NCBI RefSeq assembly: GCF_020075705.1 | Contig: NZ_JAIQUM010000024.1 | Coordinates: 1-64,000 of the forward strand | Source: Metabacillus rhizolycopersici | GTDB taxonomy: Bacteria > Bacillota > Bacilli > Bacillales > Bacillaceae | Reading direction: 5' to 3' | DNA length: 64,000 bases | Shown: piece by piece, positions 61,845 through 64,000 of the stretch | Numbering within the stretch: the stretch's first letter is position 1 | Layout of the letters: each line of letters opens with the position of its first letter | Notes under the pieces: generated by a model | Seen by the model: only the letters and a program-made list of their open reading frames with translations | The model's database searches: none | Told to the model about the DNA's origin: nothing | Made by a program: the position numbers and the translations under genes

Positions 61845-63821
61845 ATGAAGAAAAATTTATTTTTACGTAGTCTAGCACTTTCAACATTTGCTTCATTAAT
61901 GGCTGTTAGTCCACTAGTAACAGCAGTAGAAACCGCAAAAAATAAGGAAGTCCAAGAAAATTCAGAATCAACTTTACGAGAACCAGAAACAGGATTCCGT
62001 GTATTACCATATTTACAATCTCCAACTAGTACTTCTATGACAATTAGCTGGGTATCTGAGGTAAATGAACCTGGTAGAGTAATAGTAACTGGTCCAGGAA
62101 TAAAGGCCAAAAAGGTGACTTCTACCCCGCATTACATGGAATTAATGGAGTATACACAAAAAGAATTAGAACAAAAATTAACTTATAACAGTGGCAATGG
62201 CGTAGTAGAAACGATTCCACAAGGCTCATGGTTAGAATCAAATTCAAACTATAAACATTCTGTAACAATTGATGGGTTAGAACCAGATTCAAAATACAAT
62301 ATTATAGTAAAACAAGGAAAAGAAACCCATACTTCTAAATTCGAAACTTTTCCGGATCAGGAAAATTGGGATGAATTATCATTAATTGCCTTTTCCGATA
62401 CTGAAACAGAACCATATGGGGCATTAGAACATCGTGAGTGGGAATTGCCTACAGTAAATCCTTATGCTCCAGGTTCGGAGGAACGTCCTAGTAAAGGGTC
62501 TGATTTTGATAAAAAGTATGGAAATCTAGCACGCAATGGTATGTTTTTAGTACGTTATCCACTAGATCAACAAACTGCTTTAAATGAAAACTTAGCTCAT
62601 ATTGAAGCGGCTGACCCGGATGCGTTACTTATTGCTGGTGATTTATCACAAGGTGCAGGATACCAACCTGCTTGGGATGAATTTTGGCGACACTTTGCAG
62701 GTGAATATACAGGTTTAGCTACGCATACACCATTACTACCTGCTTTAGGAAACTGGGAAACTTATGCAGCCATTAACGGCGGATATGGTAGTGATGAAGA
62801 TCGTACACCTGCAGTCATTTCCCGTAATAAGTACCATGAGTACTTCGATACGCCTGGTGATGCGGAAAATCCTCAGTATAAAGATTCATATTACCGAACA
62901 GATATTGGTCCGATTACATTATTAACATTGGATTCAACTAATGGAATTCCTGATGAATCAACTAAAACAAAGACTTTTACAGGTACAAAATACAGTGAAG
63001 ATGACTCTGTATTAAACGAATCAGTATGGGCAGGACAAGGTGTGGACGGTGATCCGTACATTACGACAGATACACAAGGTGAATTTACAGCTGAATCTTA
63101 TAATAATGCTTACACAGAGATTTTCAAAGGAACAACATCCGAGGATTCAGACTTACCAAACTTTAATCCAGGTACTGAGCAATACAAGTGGGCAGAAGAA
63201 CAATTAAAAGATGCACGTGAAAAAGGGCAAATCATTCTAGTGCAATTTCACCATTCCGCTTATTCAAGTGGTGTTCATGGGGCTCCGCCAAATCATGAAC
63301 TAGCAGACAATCAATCTGGTGTGGCAATGCGTGTCTATTCACCTATGTTTGAAAAATATGGTGTAGCTTCTGTTATTTCTGGACATGATGAAATGTTTGA
63401 ACGTAGCTGGGTAGATTTGGACGGAGATGGCAAAGGTTTCCACTCTTATGACGTTGGTGTAGCTGCTGACGGTTTACGTGGAGAAAAGGTGATGAAAGAT
63501 GAAAATGGTAAACTTGTGCCGCAAAACTATAATACTTACTCGGAGTGGAGTGCCATTCAAGATGAGCCGGAATTTTGGGCAACTAATGAAAATGGAGTAA
63601 AACACTTAATTGATGGTGGTTTACATTACGGACATTTACAAATGGACTTCGTAAAAACTTCATATGGTGCGGAATTAACATTATCACCGGTATATATATT
63701 CCCAATCTTGGATGATAACTATGACTTAGTTCGTACAGAACGTCGTGTATATAATGATGTTCAAAAGATTCATTTTGATGAGATAGGAAATGTAATACAA
63801 AACTTTGAGCCAGAAGATTGA
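61845..63821 (+). CDS. secreted purple-acid-phosphatase-like metallophosphoesterase
   Basis: 658 residues from the ATG at 61845 (AAAGGGAGAG upstream). Signal peptide to about residue 30 (LALSTFASLMAVSPLVTAVE). An N-terminal fibronectin-like domain (about 45-165, MTISWVSEVNEPGRVIV) precedes the calcineurin-type catalytic domain: LIAFSDTETEP, DALLIAGDLSQGAGYQP, LPALGNWETY, FHHSAYSSG and SGHDEMFERS carry the metal ligands. It probably frees phosphate from esters outside the cell. Some canonical residues differ (GNWE in place of GNHE), so activity is not certain. The PhoP-box-like promoter supports a phosphate-scavenging role. Confidence 0.87.
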   Translation: MKKNLFLRSLALSTFASLMAVSPLVTAVETAKNKEVQENSESTLREPETGFRVLPYLQSPTSTSMTISWVSEVNEPGRVIVTGPGIKAKKVTSTPHYMELMEYTQKELEQKLTYNSGNGVVETIPQGSWLESNSNYKHSVTIDGLEPDSKYNIIVKQGKETHTSKFETFPDQENWDELSLIAFSDTETEPYGALEHREWELPTVNPYAPGSEERPSKGSDFDKKYGNLARNGMFLVRYPLDQQTALNENLAHIEAADPDALLIAGDLSQGAGYQPAWDEFWRHFAGEYTGLATHTPLLPALGNWETYAAINGGYGSDEDRTPAVISRNKYHEYFDTPGDAENPQYKDSYYRTDIGPITLLTLDSTNGIPDESTKTKTFTGTKYSEDDSVLNESVWAGQGVDGDPYITTDTQGEFTAESYNNAYTEIFKGTTSEDSDLPNFNPGTEQYKWAEEQLKDAREKGQIILVQFHHSAYSSGVHGAPPNHELADNQSGVAMRVYSPMFEKYGVASVISGHDEMFERSWVDLDGDGKGFHSYDVGVAADGLRGEKVMKDENGKLVPQNYNTYSEWSAIQDEPEFWATNENGVKHLIDGGLHYGHLQMDFVKTSYGAELTLSPVYIFPILDDNYDLVRTERRVYNDVQKIHFDEIGNVIQNFEPED

Positions 63822-63924
63822 GGTGTGACAGTATTATATAATTTGGGTGATTTCCAATAAAAATGATAAAGTAAAAAAATTAACTATGAGTACAAATTCT
63901 AAAAAATTACCACAAACGGTAAAA

Positions 63925-63958
63925 AACAGCATTAGGTTAACAACCTAATGCTGTTCAC
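63925..63958 (+). terminator. hairpin terminator
   Basis: AACAGCATTAGGTT and AACCTAATGCTGTT form a perfect 14-bp stem about 105 bases after the phosphatase stop. Confidence 0.75.
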
Positions 63959-64000
63959 GCTGTTGAAATAAGATTCTGTCAACCCAAATAACGTGGAATT

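Overview
The window is low-G+C DNA from an endospore-forming member of the Bacillaceae. The evidence is the run yjcD, small ORF, yjcF, yjcG, yjcH, S-box riboswitch, metI, metC in the Bacillus subtilis order, a CotX-type spore coat gene, a Spo0E-like phosphatase, Zur, CcpA and PhoP operators of Bacillus type, and frequent TTG starts with strong AGGAGG ribosome binding sites. The species cannot be named from sequence alone.

Layout. 0.2-13.2 kb is conserved backbone: UvrD-like helicase, DUF421 membrane protein, acetyltransferase, 2H phosphoesterase-like protein, esterase, SAM-riboswitch-controlled transsulfuration genes metI-metC, and a TAXI-type TRAP transporter operon. 13.35-32.82 kb is an integrated element in the 3' end of a tRNA-Val(GAC) gene. 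A tyrosine integrase and a 59-aa excisionase-like gene lie next to the tRNA, and a 47-bp copy of the tRNA 3' end (one mismatch) marks the far end. Its cargo is a fructan/sucrose system: a YesM/YesN-type two-component pair, two ABC substrate-binding proteins, two permeases, a GH32 fructosidase, a PfkB sugar kinase, a truncated second GH32, a membrane-anchored sugar-binding protein and a Spo0E-like gene, with a perfect CcpA (cre) site in the operon leader. 32.82-38.87 kb looks like a second, eroded element stacked behind the first: it ends in another, more degraded copy of the tRNA 3' end preceded by the same right-end sequence. It carries a DnaD-like phage replication protein, a LysR regulator, a class-III aminotransferase and a sodium:solute symporter.

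39-48.1 kb is an eroded zone: a BenE-like transporter, a group II intron scrap, a truncated AEC transporter, transposase relics, coat genes (cotX and a CotW-like gene), an integrase scrap, and an alkylation-repair cluster in which adaA and ogt are intact but the neighbouring AlkA, 2OG-Fe(II) oxygenase and radical SAM genes are broken. A 52-bp tandem repeat array (47.56-48.09 kb) and a NERD-domain gene follow. 50.4-64 kb holds an NADP-type malic enzyme, a J-domain protein with tandem HTH-like repeats, a Zur-box-preceded COG0523/permease/TIGR03943 operon, a holin-like gene, csoR-copZ followed by the remains of copA, a MocR-type regulator, and a secreted purple-acid-phosphatase-like enzyme with PhoP-box-like repeats at its promoter.

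Two dispersed structured repeat families run through the intergenic regions: family A (2511-2605, 4310-4354, 6926-7086) and family B (5506-5628, 58534-58687, 59712-59862). No CRISPR array, rRNA or replication origin was seen. All family assignments come from reading motifs by eye; no database search was run.
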